A DNA stretch of 64,000 nt from Strongylocentrotus purpuratus (lineage: Eukaryota; Echinodermata; Echinoidea; Camarodonta; Strongylocentrotidae). Position 1 is the first letter of the stretch; each line of letters opens with the position of its first letter. The notes under the pieces were generated by a model, which saw nothing but the letters and a program-made list of their open reading frames with translations, was not told the origin of the DNA and did not search any database. This document shows, in pieces, positions 1 to 12,213 of the stretch. The stretch covers positions 40,228,029 through 40,292,028 of the forward strand of contig NW_022145607.1 of assembly GCF_000002235.5 (NCBI RefSeq). Reading direction: 5' to 3'. The translations under genes were made by a program, and so were the position numbers.

Positions 1-751
1 CAATAAGACGAACTCTGGTTGACATTTCCTTTTGCTTCCTCAACTCATAGGCTGCTTTTTCGAGGTTGTAGCGTACTTGTTTAAGTGCCGGAGGCAGATC
101 TATGCGAACTGTAATGGCTGGCTTCGGTCTCGGTCGTTTAAGCGATTGATGGAACGCATTGAGGACGGCATCACGGTGGAATATTGACATGAATCGAACG
201 ATGATCGGGTCTGGGTTAAGTGGTCGAGCGTTGGAAGGTGATGTTGACGTCGGTTACCGCGGCAGACGATGAGCATTGATGAAGTGCATCTTCTGGACTT
301 GATCTTCAGGTATGCCAAGCTCGACGATTCCCTTCCGCACGATGTCCATGATGTTTTCGCGTGTACTCTGAGGAACTCCGTAAAGCAGAAGGTTTTGTTT
401 ACGATCATGGATCTCCATGGCAACTAATGAGTCACGCATACTTAGGTCACATTCCTTCTGCATTTTTGACATAGCAGGGAGGGTCACGCGTTCAAGTGTA
501 TCAATTCTCGCGGCTGAATCTGCCGATAATGCTTCAACTTCATGAAGAGAAGATTTTATATTTTTCAATTCATCGCGAACTGATAGTAGAGTTGTTGTCA
601 CACAATCAAGTTTGTCAAGTACAGTCGAAGAAAATTTGTCAAATTGGATTCTGAATTCCGATACCGCTTCTTCCGTAGCGTACGTGTTAGAAATGGGCGT
701 GTCACTGTGTTTGCCCGTAATGGGGACGGATTTAGATCTGGTATTCGACAT
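1..751 (-). mobile_element. LINE ORF1 fragment (coiled coil + RRM/CTD type), cut by window edge
   Basis: Reads leftward from an ATG at 751 (MSNTRSKSVP). Residues about 20-110 are a heptad-like, Leu/Val-rich stretch that looks like a coiled coil. It is followed by DRKQNLLLYGVPQ, an RRM-like strand typical of L1-type ORF1 nucleic-acid chaperones. After HINAHRLPR-like sequence an in-frame TAA lies at 254-256. The same frame then resumes with NARPLNPDPIIVRFMSIF and DLPPALKQVRYNLEKAAYELR, which fits the ORF1 C-terminal domain, so this copy is broken by one nonsense codon. The 3' part, including any reverse transcriptase, lies outside the window. Known of the family: ORF1p binds LINE RNA. The clade cannot be fixed without ORF2. 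A GTG-initiated extension to 772 is possible but unnecessary. Confidence 0.72.
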
Positions 752-1379
752 TTTCGGTACACAGATGGACACAAATGTTCAATAAAAGCAGAAAATCCAA
801 ATAATCAAGTATAAGTTTACCTTACGATGTAAGCAAATAGTTCAAAAGTAGCTAGTTGTGGTGGATTTGGAGAGATTTAACAGAGCAAAAAAAAATCCTT
901 CTACATCCTTTCCTGGTGTTATTTGATGATTGTTTGATTATTTGGGGTCTTATGTTGTTAGTGTCAAATACACAATATGCTTTGTCAAAGACATGTTTGC
1001 AGCATCAGCACACTGAACAGAATATCAATATTTTCTCCAACTATGATGGATCTGAATGTGGGGTTTGGTGTCCTCTACATAGACAGTTGGGTAAACAAAA
1101 TGGTAGGTGAGGCCAACCATCAATTACCCTAGGAATAATTGAAATTTATACAGCTTGCACAAGAACAAAAGAAGTCTTAATTCACACACAGTTCCAGGCA
1201 TTTGAGAATTCTGTACAGAAACCCAACAAACAATGATGTGGCAATTTGCATACCGATACATGTACTGAACATCTGAAGTTGATACGTGTATGTAGAATAC
1301 TACACTAATGCTATTAATAAATACTGTGGCAGCATCAGAGAGGCGCTGATCACACCTTTTCAAATCCACCGTCTGCTTG

Positions 1380-1437
1380 GAGCCAGAAGGGCATTAACTC
1401 ACAATCTAACACAGAGTTAATTACACCCTTCTGGCTC
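1380..1437. repeat. 58-bp hairpin related to the 10.4-kb MITE ends
   Basis: The arms GAGCCAGAAGGG and CCCTTCTGGCTC, continued by ATTAACTC and GAGTTAAT, fold with a short loop. The arm resembles the TIR of the element at 10421-10718 (GGCAGAAGGGCGTTAGCTC). It may be a minimal end-to-end derivative of that family. Confidence 0.5.
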
Positions 1438-1591
1438 TCAACAGATGAAATGTATCTGGTATGTATGAAATCATAATCTTGATAATATACATGTAGATAA
1501 CAAACAAATTGACAATGACATTTTCGTAAAGTTGGTATTCACATTTAAGGACTCTCACATGTACATGTACATGTATTAACCAAGGTGATGT

Positions 1592-1721
1592 AAATGGGTA
1601 CCTGGCAGGAATTAAATCCTTGAAATGATGGAGCGCTGTAATGGCAGCTAGGCTAAAGCCGGGGTAATAATAAATGCGCCTCGGAAATGAATTTCTAGAT
1701 AGACAGCGCTATAGAAATGCC

Positions 1722-1754
<33 letters not shown>

Positions 1755-1755
1755 T
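1592..1755 (+). mobile_element. SINE-like element with (ATT)n tail
   Basis: The body contains AATGGGTACCTGGCAGG, AAAGCCGGGGTAATAATA and the box CAGCGCTATAGAAATGCC, directly followed by eight or more ATT units. This body/tail order is typical of short interspersed repeats in marine invertebrate genomes, especially echinoderms (recognised from memory). The 5' boundary and target duplication are not resolved. Shorter relatives lie at about 21085-21150, 25715-25800, 43441-43520 (inverted) and 55211-55285 (inverted). Confidence 0.6.
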
Positions 1756-2020
1756 GTCTGGACAGCAGGGAAGCCTAGATGATGGCGACAGTCCATGTTC
1801 GTAAAATTATCAGTAGAAAATAAATAGTGAGATCTTCAAGGTGCCATGTACAAGGCAAAGGCAGCAATTACTAGTATGCTCTAGCAGATTCTGGCTGCTC
1901 ACTGGCATCTACATGTAGGCAACTGCACTAGTTTTAGGCCTGGATTTACGGTTGTCCCTTCTGTTGTGTACTTGAAAACGTGATGGCCCAAGGTAATTTT
2001 GTTAAAAGCAAGACTTTTAA

Positions 2021-2299
2021 AGGGAAATCCAACCTTAATAGACAACTACGCTAAAAGAAAGCAGATAAATCAGAGAAGCTGACTGATGAAAGTTTTAATT
2101 AAATCTGACTAAAAATAAGAAAGTTATGATTCATGGAAAGTTGTGTTCACTATACGTATGGGAACTTCAAATTGGCTGAATCAGTCAGTATTAATCAGTC
2201 ACTACTTTCCCAGTTGTTCCAACACACAAAATGACTAAAAGTTCAATTTTTCAAAAAATGATAGCTCAGTAATAATAATAATGATAATATTAATAATAA

Positions 2300-2368
<69 letters not shown>

Positions 2369-2397
2369 CAGAAGTAGTAGTAGTAGTAGTAATAATG

Positions 2398-2443
<46 letters not shown>

Positions 2444-2770
2444 AATTTATTATTATTATTATTATTATAATAATATGCTACCTATAATATATTTTGATTA
2501 GTGCAGCAAGGAGAAGGCACTTCAGAGAAAAACAGAATGAATTATATTTTTGTGCACGGCTAACAGGGTAATATTCTGCATCCTACATGTACATCACTAT
2601 ACGGTGGCCAAACTGCCAATTTCTGATTCGCATAGACTTTATAGTGATCTCATATTTCACACATTAACTTTCTTATTATTGGTCCAATATATTTCAAACT
2701 TTTGCCATTTAGTTAATCTTATTTTTCTGCTTTCATAGAAATCAACTCATTACAAGGGTTGGATTGCCCT
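2021..2770. mobile_element. TTAA-flanked MITE, 750 bp, carrying a microsatellite
   Basis: The left end AGGGAAATCCAACCTT and right end AAGGGTTGGATTGCCCT are inverted repeats, and each is bordered by TTAA (2017-2020 and 2771-2774). A TTAA target is typical of piggyBac and Kolobok transposons. The interior has no transposase frame and holds (GTA)n then (AAT)n at about 2300-2460. The GTA run yields a poly-Val/poly-Ile open frame that is not a gene. Confidence 0.75.
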
Positions 2771-3329
2771 TTAAAGTTGATGCCCACGCAGGGCAATTAT
2801 ATTAAAAGCATGTCACTGTACCTTGTAAAGAGGATTACATTTTGGTCATCACATGCAAATATGTTGACAGCATCAATTGCTAATTTGGACTTTGGCAACA
2901 TCTAAGTTGCAAAAAGCAATCAAACTGAAAGCATTAGTCAAAAGCATTGACATTTTCAAATTTCAATGTCCTGTTGCAATGGGTGATTAAACTTTCAGGA
3001 GTGCAGATTAATAACTTATTTCCAGCAAGAAACCAGAATAAAATAATCATTTTAGCACACCTCACGTAGAGACAATGACATGATATGATCAGTTGTTGAT
3101 TAGTTGTTGACCAATTTCAAGTGAGTTTTCATTTCCGAGTGAACAACAACAACAACAATAATGGTTCTAATAATTATGATGATGATAATAATAATAATAA
3201 TGTACACTTATGATGATTATTAAAACAACAACAATAATGATAAATAATAATGATAATAAAACATGTTATAACAATAAAATGTAAAAAATATTAATATTAA
3301 TAATAATAACAATACTAATATTGATAATA

Positions 3330-3540
3330 ATAGCAATAATAATGTCAACATGTCTCTTTACCCATAAAGCCTTTACATGTATATCAGAAAATAAATGAAA
3401 GAAAGAAGACTATAATAATTATAACAATATACAAATATTGATGATAATAATAATGATAATAATAATAGCAATAATAATGTCAATATGTCTCTTTACCCTT
3501 AAAGCCTTGATCAGAAAATAACTTAAAGAAAGAAGAATAT
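3330..3540. repeat. Tandem duplication of ~75-85 bp in an AAT-rich stretch
   Basis: The block containing ATGTCTCTTTACCC, AAAGCCTT, TCAGAAAATAA and AAAGAAAGAAGA occurs at 3343-3412 and again at 3479-3538, joined by AAT microsatellite. It sits just past the donor site of TULP4 exon 2. Confidence 0.6.
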
Positions 3541-3544
3541 ATAC

Positions 3545-3673
3545 CTGACATGACCTGTCGTTGACCAGCTCGACTGACCAGCGCCCCTCATACTTGATCC
3601 AGACAAAGATGACCCCTTGAGCATCACAGGTAGCCATCTTCTGAAATGGTTCGTTCCATCTCACCAACACCAC
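3545..3673 (-). CDS. TULP4: TULP4 orthologue, coding exon 2
   Basis: This 129-bp exon (43 codons, phase 0 at both ends) encodes VVLVRWNEPFQKMATCD, then GVIFVWIKYEGRWSVELVND. That is the WD40 part of tubby-like protein 4 directly after the segment encoded by the exon at 16227-16478, and in both it has the same order and register as vertebrate TULP4 recalled from memory. The acceptor reads TTTGCAG before GTGGTG and the donor CAG/GTATAT. The next exon (expected to start near VSDFTWSHDG) is not visible to the left, so intron 2 exceeds 3.5 kb. TULP4 family proteins combine WD40 repeats, a SOCS box and a divergent C-terminal tubby domain. The SOCS box suggests a substrate receptor for a cullin E3 ligase (family knowledge, not visible here). 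Confidence 0.92.
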
Positions 3674-3834
3674 CTGCAAATCACATTAGCAAATAAAAAC
3701 AAAATACATGTACATGATCATGATATTGGAAAGAGTTTAGAACAATAAACATAAAAACTACTTTTGGAGTAGACTGTTTGACGCACGTACCCAAGTCGGA
3801 TTTTGGTTCTGTGTGCAGGTTTTTGGGGTTTTTT

Positions 3835-3925
3835 TTAATACCGGCACTCCATTTTTTTTTTTATTAGTTTGTCTGATTTTTCTGCTTTTATTGAAAGTAA
3901 GTTATTTTTCGAGTGGACTTGTCCT
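3835..3925. mobile_element. Right end of a TTAA MITE (partial)
   Basis: TCTGCTTTTATTGAAAGTAA leads to GAGTGGACTTGTCCT and then TTAA at 3926-3929. The matching left end occurs in inverted form at 23273 (AGGGCAAGTCCACTCC after TTAA). No left end is found near this copy. Confidence 0.55.
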
Positions 3926-5235
3926 TTAAGTTTTATCTTGACTGTGCCTGATCTACATTTGTGGGTCATGTACACATCTCATATACATTTGTACACCATG
4001 GATAAATAATATGTCTATCATAATTTATAAATGAATATTAAATTGAATCACAACTTAAATCTTATTTGTGTGGCATGTATACCTCTTAAAATGATCATGT
4101 ATCTTTCTGAAGTAATCAAATACTAGCATGACTTTTTCTCAACTGTGTAAAACCATGATTAGACTCACATTACCATTTCAAAGTACCTGCAACATACATC
4201 TGACTGTACATTCGATCTTTACTAATACAGTAATGACTTTAGACATGACTTATCTGTGGGAGCAGTTTTATTATTTGTTGAACAGCTGTTAAAACAATGC
4301 AACCCGACAATGACACCTATCTGAGTGAAAGCAATAATTGAATGGGTACATATTGCTTAATGTGACATCCCTTTCAGCTAATTGGATTGGGACTGCAAAT
4401 CACCGTGGAAACCAATTGATGTTGATGAATCTTCCATTCTCTAAATAATTCAAAATGCACATGGAGACATTCATGCTTTTTGTACATATGTACAACCTGT
4501 ATATGAAGATTAATGTAGAGTTCTACAATTTGTACCATGTGTATGTTACTTTAAAAGGGGAAATATTGTCTGCATTCATCAGCTCAATTGCAATCATCTA
4601 CATGTACATGTATATTGTATACACAATGTAGAAAGTAGAATGTAGAATATACAGTAGATCACAGAAAAATTAAACAAAACACACACAAAGAAAATAATCC
4701 AAAGGTAAACACAAAAAAAAATTCAAACAATTTCTTGATTCGGTAAGCCCCCCCCCCCCCCCCAACAAAAAAACAAAGACAAAATCAGATCAGTTGATTA
4801 ATAATAGAAAGATACTAGCAATTCTAAGCTGCTATTTCAAGATCAGAACATTGTGCTGTTCTCGAATGAGAGTGATTAAATTGTATATTCTTTTCATTCA
4901 AGCCTCTAAATAGGCAACACGGTGCAAAATGTATAATCACTGTTTCGATGTCAATTTGGCAATTTATCAGTTAAAATTTATGTCACAGCTGGTTCATTTG
5001 GTGATAAATCTTTTCCAAACTATAAAGAAATGGAGAAGAAAAAAATAGACTTTGTAGCCAATTTGAGGGGAGAAAACTAATTATTGTAGAAAATAAGAAA
5101 AATGTGAACTGTTACAGAGTGCCTGGTGCAACATATGGGCCCCTACATTTTAATCCTGCATTCCTCAGGACCCCTCCCCCTCCCCCCCCCCCCCCCACCC
5201 CATCGCAAAATCTCTCCTGTAGGCTCTTGCACATG

Positions 5236-5433
5236 CATACATGCCAACATTTCAAAATCAGAAATCTGTACAAATTATGCTATTTTCAAAAAAAAAAGAG
5301 GAACAATCCTAACTCTCCTATTCAATACTACAGACAAATTTGTACAGGAAGAGGAACACCTGCATTAAAATGATAATTATCTTCTCCCAAAAAGAGGAAT
5401 GTTCCTCTTTAATCTGAACAGTTGGCATGTATG
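5236..5433. mobile_element. 198-bp MITE, 13-bp TIR, 6-bp TSD (family A, copy 1, empty)
   Basis: It begins CATACATGCCAAC and ends GTTGGCATGTATG, a perfect 13-bp inverted repeat, flanked by CACATG at 5230-5235 and 5434-5439. A second copy at 13749-14216 has a different 6-bp duplication, which confirms the boundaries. Few DNA-transposon superfamilies make 6-bp duplications (Dada is one), so the assignment is open. There is no coding capacity. Pairing of AGAGGAACAATCC with GGAATGTTCCTCTT extends the inverted structure inward. Confidence 0.8.
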
Positions 5434-6372
5434 CACATGGTCTTACACATCCTTCTAAAAACGACATTGTTACTATTATTTGTGACAAGTTCACAAGCAC
5501 AAAACAGCGCCTTCAACTGCACCTCGATGTTAAATGAAGGTCCTTCCCGCGTGGGTTTTCGGCAACAAAACAACAACAAACGAAAAACATTTTTTTTTTT
5601 TTTGCCCCCAAAATAGGGGTGCGCCTTCATATACACAGGTGCGCCTTATACACAGAGATTTACAGTAGACAGAATCACCTCAAGTAACGGTGGATTCAAT
5701 GCAAGATCAAGTGACGGGTTGGCACTGGGGTTCATGTTATTCATTTTTCCATTGCTGTAGTACCACTTCTCCATTTTTGATTGACGATTCCCTTTAAACC
5801 CTCTAGTCTCTACTGATCCCCTTTGCTAAACTGCGTAGGCATCTAAAATACATTGGGCGGCTAATTGGTAAATGACTGCATCAGTGCCATGGCAATGTTT
5901 GAAGGGGGAAATGGAGCATTCGGCGGGAGAAGCAACGTAACTGGATCGGTGGCACGATCATGTTCAGCGTGACGGACGGGTTAAGAGGATCGCGTCATGT
6001 TGAGGCTTAATACATGTACACACTGTTTACTCAGGGCATGCGTCACAGTGCTTTAAAGATCTTAGAAGGGGTTTCTGCTTCTTCATGAGGTCCATGAGGT
6101 TTGCTAATGCATCTCATATTGCAAGTAACTTGGGCTCATTTACACAGATGGAAATATTGTATAAGAATGTACCTTGTATGTATGTGCTTTAACATTTCAA
6201 GAACAGAAACAATTCCTTGACCCTGATTCTTTACCAACATTTTTTGTTAGGGTAATTAATACTACGCTCACCCCTCTGTTTCTTCTGCACATGACATTTG
6301 GGGTACAATATTGACGACACTGTAACCTCTATTTAAAAAAAAAAATATTGTCTGAACTGAGGGTTCTGTGTA

Positions 6373-6727
6373 ACCCTGTAAGTTGGGGCTTTGGTCGGAT
6401 CGGAAGATCGGAGCGACACCTTGCATGCCTACATTTTTAATCCAAGATGGCGGCCCACATGTTTTGCCTCTTCTCTCAGACCAATATTATTAATTTCAAA
6501 GTCATGAAAAGGCACTAAATATCAACAAGCATGGTCTACAACAACTCCAAATGACAAAATAATCCCTGCTATGAATTTTTGTAAAGCATTTGATAGCCAA
6601 AAGCTTGAAAATTTCAGCATTAAAAAAAAAAAAAAAAAAAAAAAAAATCTGATCATTTTTATTATTTTCCGATCACCCCTGTTCGGCTCAAGATCGGCCC
6701 CCGATCCGATGATCGGTTAGAGGCCTA
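6373..6727. mobile_element. 355-bp insertion between 10-bp direct repeats
   Basis: GTTCTGTGTA occurs at 6363-6372 and 6728-6737, consistent with a target-site duplication. The insert has GGTCGGATCGGAAGATCGG near one end, CGATCCGATGATCGGTTAG near the other, and an A-run at about 6624-6646. The terminal inverted repeats are poor. It could be a MULE-like MITE or a retroposed fragment. Confidence 0.45.
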
Positions 6728-7699
6728 GTTCTGTGTACATAAGAAAAACAGAAGTATCCGGACACAAGCTCATATAGCTCAAGATGTTAATAACAATACA
6801 TATTCTTTCACATGATTGGTAATGAGAGCTTCCATTTCATTTTTTTAAATTGGGGCGTTTCCAATACTGGTCTTTACCTTTAATACTACACCCTCCTCCC
6901 AAAAATGTGACGTATGAAAACTTATATCTAAAAGTATTCAACAAAGGCCCTAATTTATTACCAGTTCACACCTTTTATTCGTGAGTCACAAAAAACACAA
7001 AAAAACATGCAATCTTCAAGGGGTATGAATAATTGAAACTTATACTGTACATGTACATGTAGTTTACCCTCTATCACATACATCGCATGCACTATACCCA
7101 CCAAAGTTGAATTTACAAATTCATAATGGCTTTTGCAAATGGGCATCACATCTGCACTATCGTTATGATGCAGCCTGTTGTTCAATAATTATTCCACAGC
7201 TAGTGCGCTGTTCTTCAACAGACGGCATGGAGTCTGGCAATATGTGAGTTACATTATGAATATGAGACAGTGACCCGAGTACTTACATGTATACACTGTA
7301 CATAATTGTGTGTATACATGTACATGTACATGCAGAAATGGTAATGAATTTTGAATCACATAAAGATATATATATATATATGCACAATACTTCATGTCTC
7401 AAGTTGGGAGAAAAAACAAACAAACAAAACACTCCAATACATTTGTGACTATGTTACAGTAGGGGCATTTACACCGTCTTCCAAACACACCAAAAAATGC
7501 CAACCGGAGCCTGACCGCGATGTTACCAAGGGCAACTACGCTTTACCGGCAGAAATGCCATGCCCGAAACATTCCAAAACGAAGTGTGATCTTTTGGCGT
7601 GTTTTGGCGTGTTGGCAAGTATGAATGCTCGCAGTTCGCGATGTTAGGTCACGTGACTTTAGGAGCGGAGCTAGCTGTCGTCCTTGAAGAAAATGATAG

Positions 7700-8357
7700 A
7701 ACGATGTAAACAAAGAATAACATAAGAGAAGGTGATAGAAGGAAGAAACAAAGAATAACATAAGGAAACACAAAAAGAGGAAGTGATAGAATGATAAAAA
7801 ACAAGGAATAACATAAGAGAAGGTGATAGAAGGAAGAAACAAAGAATAACATAAGGAAACACAGAAAGAGGAAGTGATAGAATGATAAAAAACAAGGAAT
7901 AACATAAGAGAAGGTGATAGAAGGAAGAAACAAAATAACATAAGGAAAGACAGAAAGAGGAAGTGAAAGAATGATAAAAAACAAAGAATAACATAAGAGA
8001 AGGTGATAGAAGGAAGAAATAAAGAATAACATAAGGAAACACAGAAAGAGGAAGTGAAAGAATGATCAAAAACAAAGAATAACATAAGAGAAGGTGATAG
8101 AAGGAAGAAACAAAGAATAACATAAGGAAACACAGAAAGAGAAAGTGATAGAATGATAAAAAAAAAAAAAAAGGAATAACATAAGAGAAGGTGATACAGA
8201 TGGAAGAAACAAAGAATAACATAAAAGAAACACTGAAAGAGAAAGTGGTAGAAGAAACAAAAAATAACATAAGGAAAGACAGAAAGAGAAAGTGATAGAA
8301 GGAAGACACAAAGAATTACATAAGGAAAGACAGAAAGAGAAAGTGATAAAGAATAAC
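7700..8357. repeat. ~90-bp minisatellite, about seven copies
   Basis: The unit contains AAGAGAAGGTGATAGAAGG, AAACAAAGAATAACATAAGG and AGAGGAAGTGATAGAATG, repeated at ~91-bp spacing and decaying toward the right. The A/G bias leaves long stop-free frames on the minus strand. These are repeat artefacts, since each repeats the same short peptide. Confidence 0.85.
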
Positions 8358-8844
8358 ATAACTTTTTAAAATGAGGTATTTGACAGTATAAATGCGCCTA
8401 CATGTACAATGTATACATGTACATGTACAATTGTACATGTATGCATTGTACATGTGCACTGCACTCTCTCTTCTCAAAATACGATAAAATGAAATCATTA
8501 TCCCCTTTGGTGACAGCTAGTCTTTCCATATTCTGTGGTTTGGCTCAATAACCTTTGATTCAAACTGCAGAGCCCTAAAAATATGTGAGAATTTCTGAAC
8601 ATTGTATCTATTTTTGTTTTATGACTGTATTGTATTTGGTGCCAGCGATTTTTTTAAAGGAAAATAAGCTTTAAAAATGAATAAATGCAAAGCCATTGCT
8701 CAACCCATCTTGCTACATACATGTACAGTGTACATATGTACAGGTATGTAAATCATTTTCATTATTTCACTTATAATTGTTATTAATACATGTTGTAGTA
8801 TCATAATTATCATATGGATTATTCCAACCAATATTGTTTATTAA

Positions 8845-9128
8845 AGGGAGTGTGTCATGACGTGACTATGTGTCTTTCCCGTGGCCTTACCCAGGGCCAA
8901 TCGGGTATAATACGACTACGGACGAGGCGACCGCAGCATTCACGTGCGTGCAACATATGTGAAACCAAAGCGTGAGGAGATTTCGGTCTGTTTCGTCAAT
9001 GCTAGGGCGCACTGACCCAGTTTAGCGCACGCTGACCCACTTAATCAAGTCTATTCGTTTACATGCAGTTGTCCAAGAGAAGACGTAGACGGCGTGTTAA
9101 AACCAGTATTTTCCATGATACACTCCCT
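8845..9128. mobile_element. TTAA-flanked 284-bp MITE, second family
   Basis: TTAA (8841-8844) is followed by AGGGAGTGTGTCATG. The other end reads CATGATACACTCCCT followed by TTAA (9129-9132). The GC-richer interior differs from the surrounding AT-rich sequence and carries no open frame of note. The TTAA target suggests mobilisation by a piggyBac- or Kolobok-type transposase. Confidence 0.8.
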
Positions 9129-10420
9129 TTAATAATATAAATCCACATGTATGATTACTTTATGATCATGAGCATCATCTTTATTCACCGAATGAAATTC
9201 CGATGTCAAAACTGATATTTTGTTGAAGAAAAAAATTCCACAAAAAAATCCTGCTCCTGTGTTTCAGGGAACATCTATACACAAAAAATATGTCCATTGT
9301 ATTGTCTTTTACTTGGCCATATCTGTATGTTGCAGCATATTTATTGATACTAAATATCAGTGACTACATTAAAGGTAATGCAAAGTTTAGGGAAATTTTG
9401 AAAATTGGATTGATAGTAATTCTTTAAAATGTTGATATATTTGAATGCCCCTGTGGATGTATATAAGCACTGACAAATTTAGCCCCTAAAACACTTCTGC
9501 TTTCAAGAAATTTAATAATACAAAGTTTACTGGTGCTCCCAGTAAATTTCAAATATTTCAAATAGCGCTTAAGGCCATTCCATGGTAGCTGCGACCCTGA
9601 ACATATCATAATATGTAGTTCTTATATATAATTTTCAAATAGTCAAGATACATTGTTTTAGAGCTAAAGTAATATCAGTCTTGAGAGGGCGCTATACAAC
9701 TAAAGAGTTTATTATTTACAATTTTATCACTTCAGACTCGATTTTAACCTTGACAACGATCACTGAATATTGAAGGATCATATATATATTATATATGCTT
9801 CCAATATTTTCATTTGAACCAAATTCATGACCCCATACCAAAACTTTGTAATATTACCTTTAAAATCCCCCACTTAACAGGATCAATGTTCATTCATGTT
9901 TGCATCCAGGGCTAAAAATAAACATGATTCATCTCATCTCAGAGCTTTCAAAACATGTACCATACATACGTACAATGTCCATTAAAATAAAACATGCATC
10001 ATTCAGTGTGTACAACGACATGTATCATGTACGCTGGTTCATTTGATACGTTTGGCGGGAGGTTTTTTCATAAACCGGGAGATTGCGGGAGAGCAGGAGG
10101 AAGGGCGTGGTGGCGGGAGTCTCCGGCTACGAACTGGTGGGATGGCGGAAGAATGAGCGTGGTGGCGTGAGACTCCCTCCAAATGCGGGAGGGTTGACAC
10201 CCCTGATTTATGAATGACTTGAATATGAAGAGCTATTTATGGGATTCTCAAATCCTTTTAATTGCATATAAGCTAAAAAGTTGACATACCTGTACAATGC
10301 AAAGTGTATTTTTGGCTACATTTTAATTGAGATTATGGGAAATACAGTCACAATTTGTTAAAATGTCAGGAAAACCTTTGCCCATCCCATTTTGGCTCTT
10401 CAAATTCAAATCATTTGTAA

Positions 10421-10718
10421 AGTCGTCGCCTGGCTGGCAGAAGGGCGTTAGCTCGAATTTCAGGTAAAAAATGAAGCGCTATTTAAAAAAGAAGAGCGTT
10501 AGCACTAAATCGCCTCAAACTTTTAGAAATCTAATTTCCGAGAAAAAAATTGTGGCCGTGTTCTACTATCACATTTCTATTAGTCTTTTAAGTTTTAAAA
10601 CAATTTTCGGGAAGGAAAGCAGTTTAAATATAAAACAAATCTTTAATTGCGAATAATTTGAAAAGTAGCTTTTCGAGCCGCTCGCGCGCTAACGCCCTCT
10701 GCCAGCCGACCGACGAAG
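10421..10718. mobile_element. 298-bp MITE with ~30-bp TIR and 10-bp TSD (MULE-like)
   Basis: TCATTTGTAA flanks the element at 10411-10420 and 10719-10728. The left TIR contains TGGCTGGCAGAAGGGCGTT and the right end AACGCCCTCTGCCAGCCGA. A 9-10-bp duplication with long TIRs fits Mutator-like elements. The 61-codon open frame inside (from 10471) is not a recognisable transposase. Confidence 0.75.
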
Positions 10719-11147
10719 TCATTTGTAACTTCAGGCACAGCTTTATGAAACACCCCCAGGACCATGATGAAAAATAGCTTTGCTGATCATATTTTTATCT
10801 TGTATATGTTTCAATAAAATACATGATGGGCAGACTCTGAGTGACCCTCCAATTAAAGCCATTTGTTAGGAGTATTTTAACTAACTAGTACATTGGATCA
10901 GTTACGTAAAGTAAATGTACATTGTACTGTACGTACGTACATGTACAAGTAGCTTCTTCCATTGATACTTTTTTGTGTTTTTTTTAGTTTGAAGTTTATT
11001 ATCCAAAACAAAAAGTACATATTGTGAATTATTAATTATCATTGAAAGGATAAATGGGACCAGAAAATAGCATTTAATGCTAATCGTGTCTACAAAAAGT
11101 ATCACAGCAATAAATGAGAATGTAATGAATAAATATGAACAATTATA

Positions 11148-11490
11148 TACCTCACTTAAGAAATCCAGCCATCTGATTGGTCGAAATTGCATTAATAAAC
11201 TAACTATTTCTGTAAAATTCCCAGTAACCATGGTTAAAACAGTTCTAAAATCCCAGTAACCATGGTTACCGGGAAAATAGTTCAGTCTCCATGGTTACCC
11301 CATAGGTTTACATGTTAAAAAATGGTTTGCGAGATCGAGGATACCGTACATGTGCGAAGAATTGGTCGGTATTTTCATACAAGACAAGACAATTCCAAAC
11401 AAGAAAAAAATGGCTAAAGAAACTGTCCCAAGATTTCAACTTATCAAATGCAAGACTCGCTGACAGCAAGAACAACAAAAAAGGTACGTG
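11148..11490 (+). mobile_element. Crypton-like remnant (5' end and start of ORF)
   Basis: The leader CTCACTTAAGAAATCCAGCC, then ATCTGATTGG, is shared with the minus-strand remnant whose 5' side lies at about 53795. An ATG at 11410 starts MAKETVPRFQLIK, followed after damage by a stretch matching GCTGACAGCAAGAAC. This is the same N-terminus as in the 53.4-kb copy (MAEETLPRFQLL...ADSKN). Crypton transposons encode a tyrosine recombinase, but none of the catalytic domain remains here. The CCATGGTTACCGGG palindromes at 11222-11300 lie in the leader. Confidence 0.5.
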
Positions 11491-11644
11491 AAATTATCCA
11501 TAAACATGTTCGTTTAGTTGCTGAAAATGGAGTACCAGCATAGACGTAGACGAAAATAGATCTAGTTGTCAGGGTGTCTGATCGCGCACCCGATGTTGTG
11601 TGCTATATTCTTCCCATAGAGATTACACGCAATGCAGTCTCTAT

Positions 11645-11729
11645 TAGTGCTGTAGTCAAACGTTTAACCGTCCGGTATCCGACCGCCCATGGCGGATTCC
11701 GTTTTCAATTGGACGGTTTCGTTTTCCCG

Positions 11730-11762
<33 letters not shown>

Positions 11763-12169
11763 ATTTTTTTTTTTTTTTTAAATAGGGGATCTATTTTTTT
11801 TTTTTTTTTTTTTAAGTTTCGATTTATGCCCCTTTAGCTGGCACTATGCCTGGCAATGTCTCCCAGCTCAGTAATCGGTGTGATGACTTACCACTTGGAA
11901 ACTAGAACAACACTCCGTCATCTTGGTTTGAAAGTAATCTTTGTAATAGATCTCAATATATATTCATCCAAGTTTAACACATGGTGTACCACAAGGTTCT
12001 ATCCTAGGTCCTCTACTGTTTTTAATTTACTTTAATGGTCTTACACATTATTCTAAAACGACATTGTTAATATTATTTGTGACTAGTTTACAAGCACAAA
12101 TCGGCGCCTTCAGTTAAATCACCTTCCTGATTTTTTCACACGGCCAAAAAAAAAAAAAAAAAAAAAAAC

Positions 12170-12213
<44 letters not shown>

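Noticed and set aside
2281-2487. Poly-Val/poly-Ile open frame
   Set aside because: Translation of a GTA/ATA microsatellite inside a MITE.
7543-8309. Minus-strand frames of 97-212 codons rich in Phe/Leu/Ser resembling a multi-pass membrane protein
   Set aside because: They coincide exactly with the ~90-bp minisatellite, several frames are open, and the peptide repeats with the DNA period.
7543-8360. CRISPR-like array
   Set aside because: The eukaryotic context and the absence of unique spacers between constant repeats make these plain tandem repeats. The same holds for the 30.5-kb array.
10031-10203. Complete transposon ending in GGGTTGACACCCCTG
   Set aside because: Only one end (inverse CAGGGGTGTCAACCC) is recognisable. 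No matching left end or target duplication was found.
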